This document shows positions 5,819 through 7,530 of a stretch of 7,530 bases of DNA, in pieces. The translations under genes and the position numbers were made by a program. The stretch's first letter is position 1. Each line of letters begins with the position of its first letter. Below the pieces are notes generated by a model. That model was given only the letters and a program-made list of their open reading frames with translations. It was not told where the DNA came from and ran no database searches. Source of the DNA: Bacteroidota bacterium (GTDB taxonomy: Bacteria > Bacteroidota > Bacteroidia > Bacteroidales > VadinHA17). Location of the stretch: the NCBI GenBank assembly GCA_021816545.1, contig JAKAXP010000113.1, positions 1-7,530 of the forward strand. Reading direction: 5' to 3'.

Positions 5819-6948
5819 GTTTCCCTGCCTTTACCCTTTCTTCTGTTTGTAAGGTAAAGGAATGCCGTTAAGAATGGCGCCAATATATCAAAAAAGAGTG
5901 AAATAAACCATAATTGCCGCTCATTGAACAGGGTTGAGGCCTTTTTGAGGATGACGGCTCTCATTACAAATCTCGCCAGAGCCAGGAATGCCACCACCGG
6001 CCATGAGGCGAGCATTACAAGCATTGTGATCAGCAGCCCGTACCACGTAACCCTGGAGAAGGGCTCAAGGAACAGGCGCATCTTGTCTTCGTTCTTATAC
6101 CAGGCTGCGGCGGTAAGGTGTCTTCTTTTCTGCTTGAACCATTCCCCGGGGCTTTTTGCAGCAACGGAATAGGTGAATGAATCCCCTGCCAGCATCAGGC
6201 TGCAGTTGTCAGCTGTGGCAGTACGGTTGACGAAGAGGTCATCATCACCTGACATTATGTGGTTATGAGGTCCGAATCCCCCTTTTTCAAAGAAGAATGT
6301 TTTTCTGTAAGCCAGGTTCCTGCCTACTCCCATATAGGGTTTGCCGGCCAGTGTCATGCCATAGTACTGCATGGCTATAAACATGGTCTCATAGCGGATA
6401 TAGCTGTTGAGCAGCCCCTTTTCAGTCATATAGGCTCCGTAACCGATAACTATGTCTGTCTTTTCCTTTCCTGCTGCAGCAGCCACCTCACGGAGCCAGC
6501 GGGGCGATGCCGGCCTGCAGTCGGCGTCGGTGAATACGAGCAGGTCATTTTTCGCAGCCTTGATGCCGATGAGCATGGCCAGCTTCTTTGTATGGGTGAA
6601 GCCGGGATCCCTCTGGATCATTGATACCCTGAGGTGCGGGTACTGCTTCACCAGCGAACCGAGCACATCGTCGGTGCCGTCTTCAGAGCAGTCGTTGACC
6701 ACTACCACCTCATACGAAGGGTAATCCTGTTTCAGGACATCGGGAAGGAATCTGGCCAGGTTTTCGGCTTCGTTGCGGGCGCAGATGACAACTGAAAGCG
6801 GAGGAAGGGAGATCTTTGCGTCTGCCTTTGCCGGCTTCGCGAATGCGGCCCTCCTGTAATAAAAGAGCCAGTACCACGCCTGTACGATGAATGCGGCAAA
6901 GAGCAGCCCGAGAAGTATAAGGTGCGTTGTATCAGTTGAAAGGATCAT
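5809..6948 (-). CDS. Membrane family-2 glycosyltransferase
   Basis: This 379-residue protein has one N-terminal transmembrane segment (about 9-30), a cytoplasmic GT-A catalytic domain (about 50-285) and two or three C-terminal membrane segments (about 302-328 and 346-366). Nucleotide-sugar binding motifs are VVICARNEAENL (53-64), VVVVNDCSEDGTDD (81-94) and the DxD-type metal site DAD (141-143, in FTDADCRP). The acceptor region shows GVGRNLAYRK (207-216) and SGDDDLF (233-239, with the likely catalytic-base Asp). The QxxRW element of processive synthases appears as QKRRH (273-277), with His in place of Trp. This layout resembles polysaccharide, glycolipid or hyaluronan-synthase-like enzymes; donor and acceptor cannot be told from sequence. 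It is first in the unit with the sigma factor and rsmG. The ATG lies about 20 bases after a promoter-like element. Confidence 0.9.
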   Translation of the reverse strand: MILSTDTTHLILLGLLFAAFIVQAWYWLFYYRRAAFAKPAKADAKISLPPLSVVICARNEAENLARFLPDVLKQDYPSYEVVVVNDCSEDGTDDVLGSLVKQYPHLRVSMIQRDPGFTHTKKLAMLIGIKAAKNDLLVFTDADCRPASPRWLREVAAAAGKEKTDIVIGYGAYMTEKGLLNSYIRYETMFIAMQYYGMTLAGKPYMGVGRNLAYRKTFFFEKGGFGPHNHIMSGDDDLFVNRTATADNCSLMLAGDSFTYSVAAKSPGEWFKQKRRHLTAAAWYKNEDKMRLFLEPFSRVTWYGLLITMLVMLASWPVVAFLALARFVMRAVILKKASTLFNERQLWFISLFFDILAPFLTAFLYLTNRRKGKGRETWK

Positions 6949-6968
6949 TGAAAGTGATATTGTGGCAG

Positions 6969-7000
6969 CAATATTATAAAGAAATGGAAAATGGTTGCAA
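6969..7000 (-). promoter_or_regulatory. Candidate promoter for the glycosyltransferase-sigma-rsmG operon
   Basis: On the minus strand TTG (7000-6998) is followed after 21 bases by TAATATTG (6976-6969), seven of eight positions of the Bacteroidota -7 box TAnnTTTG. The spacing suits a -33/-7 promoter, and the box lies about 20 bases upstream of the glycosyltransferase ATG. It is in the 153-base divergent region shared with tgt. Confidence 0.42.
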
Positions 7001-7073
7001 TAATGTTTTCAACAATCAGGCTGCTGAATTCTCAAATTGATAACCGCCTGTTCAAAATCATCTTTAGAAAGCT

Positions 7074-7081
7074 TACTTTTG
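7074..7081 (+). promoter_or_regulatory. Bacteroidota -7 promoter box for tgt
   Basis: The plus strand reads TACTTTTG, an exact TAnnTTTG match, ending 20 bases before the tgt ATG at 7102. CTGTTC at about 7048-7053 sits at the -33 distance but matches poorly. Transcription starting just after this box would exclude upstream in-frame starts and so supports the ATG at 7102. Confidence 0.5.
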
Positions 7082-7101
7082 TGACCACCACAGAGAACCG
7101 G

Positions 7102-7530
7102 ATGTTCACCATTGAGAAGAGAGACGGAGCCACATCGGCCAGGGCAGGCATCCTGCGTACCGCCCATGGTGACATACCCACGCCGGTCTTCATGCCTGTG
7201 GGTACTGCCGCAACTGTCAAGGGAGTTTTTCACCGCGACCTCAGGCAGGAGATTGATGCGCCTGTCATACTTGCAAACACATATCACCTGTACCTTCGTC
7301 CGGGCACTGACATTATCAGGCAGGCAGGCGGGGTTCACAGCTTCATGGCATGGGACCGGGCGGTGCTGACCGACAGCGGCGGTTACCAGGTCTTTTCCCT
7401 GGCAGCAAACCGCAAGCTCACCGAGGAGGGTGCCATCTTCAGGTCGCATATAGACGGGTCAAAGCATCTCTTCACCCCTGAATGCGTTATTGACATACAG
7501 AGGGCGATAGGGGCTGATATAATCATGGCC
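7102..7530 (+). CDS. tgt: tRNA-guanine(34) transglycosylase, N-terminal part (truncated by window edge)
   Basis: This is the first 143 codons of bacterial Tgt, which exchanges guanine-34 in the anticodon of Asp, Asn, His and Tyr tRNAs for the queuosine precursor preQ1. Recognisable segments are ARAGILRTAHGDIPTPVFMPVGT (about 13-35; here cited in part as TPVFMPVGT), NTYHLYLRPG (59-68), LTDSGGYQVFSL (89-100, in which D91 matches the family's active-site aspartate) and HIDGSKHLFTPE (about 114-125). The zinc site and the remaining barrel lie beyond 7530. The reading frame stays open upstream, with an ATG at 7003 and a GTG at 7081, but the residues there resemble nothing in the family and overlap the promoter region. 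The ATG at 7102 gives the usual Tgt N-terminus. It is divergent from the glycosyltransferase operon. Confidence 0.96.
   Translation, partial: MFTIEKRDGATSARAGILRTAHGDIPTPVFMPVGTAATVKGVFHRDLRQEIDAPVILANTYHLYLRPGTDIIRQAGGVHSFMAWDRAVLTDSGGYQVFSLAANRKLTEEGAIFRSHIDGSKHLFTPECVIDIQRAIGADIIMA

Noticed and set aside
7009..7449. A 146-codon open frame on the minus strand opposite tgt
   Set aside because: The plus strand encodes the conserved Tgt sequence here, and the antisense product is Cys/Gly/His-rich with no domain pattern.

Overview
The window looks like an ordinary chromosomal segment of a Bacteroidota bacterium, most likely Bacteroidales or a near relative. The evidence is a secreted protein with a type IX secretion (T9SS) C-terminal sorting domain, a kinase-less membrane PASTA protein, RluD and L34 sequences of Bacteroidota type, and -7 boxes of the form TAnnTTTG upstream of several genes in place of sigma-70 TATAAT boxes. 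Composition looks even by eye, with roughly half G+C in the genes. No mobile element, tRNA, rRNA or CRISPR array was seen.

Layout from left to right. (1) Positions 1-2999, minus strand: a three-gene unit transcribed as PASTA protein (2142-2999), then a 618-residue T9SS-sorted secreted protein (283-2139), then an RluD-type pseudouridine synthase (1-274, cut by the window edge). The spacings are 2 and 8 bases, and a TAnnTTTG box lies upstream of the first gene. (2) Positions 3070-4179, minus: mqnE, a radical SAM enzyme of the futalosine route to menaquinone. (3) Positions 4283-4441, minus: rpmH (ribosomal protein L34), with its own promoter and a clear intrinsic terminator separating it from mqnE. 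(4) Positions 4599-6948, minus: a compact operon of a membrane family-2 glycosyltransferase, an ECF-type sigma factor and rsmG (16S rRNA G527 methyltransferase), all overlapping by 4-10 bases. (5) Positions 7102-7530, plus: the 5' part of tgt (tRNA-guanine transglycosylase), divergent from the glycosyltransferase operon and cut by the right edge.

Functionally the window mixes RNA modification and translation (rluD, rsmG, rpmH, tgt), envelope and surface functions (PASTA, T9SS protein, glycosyltransferase), respiration (mqnE) and regulation (sigma factor). Coding density is high and the longest gene-free stretch is about 157 bases. I did not find a clearly new system. The points most worth a second look are the secreted T9SS protein translationally linked to PASTA and rluD, the low-complexity acidic N-terminal extension on RluD, the sigma factor with no visible anti-sigma gene inside a glycosyltransferase-rsmG operon, and a few small repeats in intergenic DNA.
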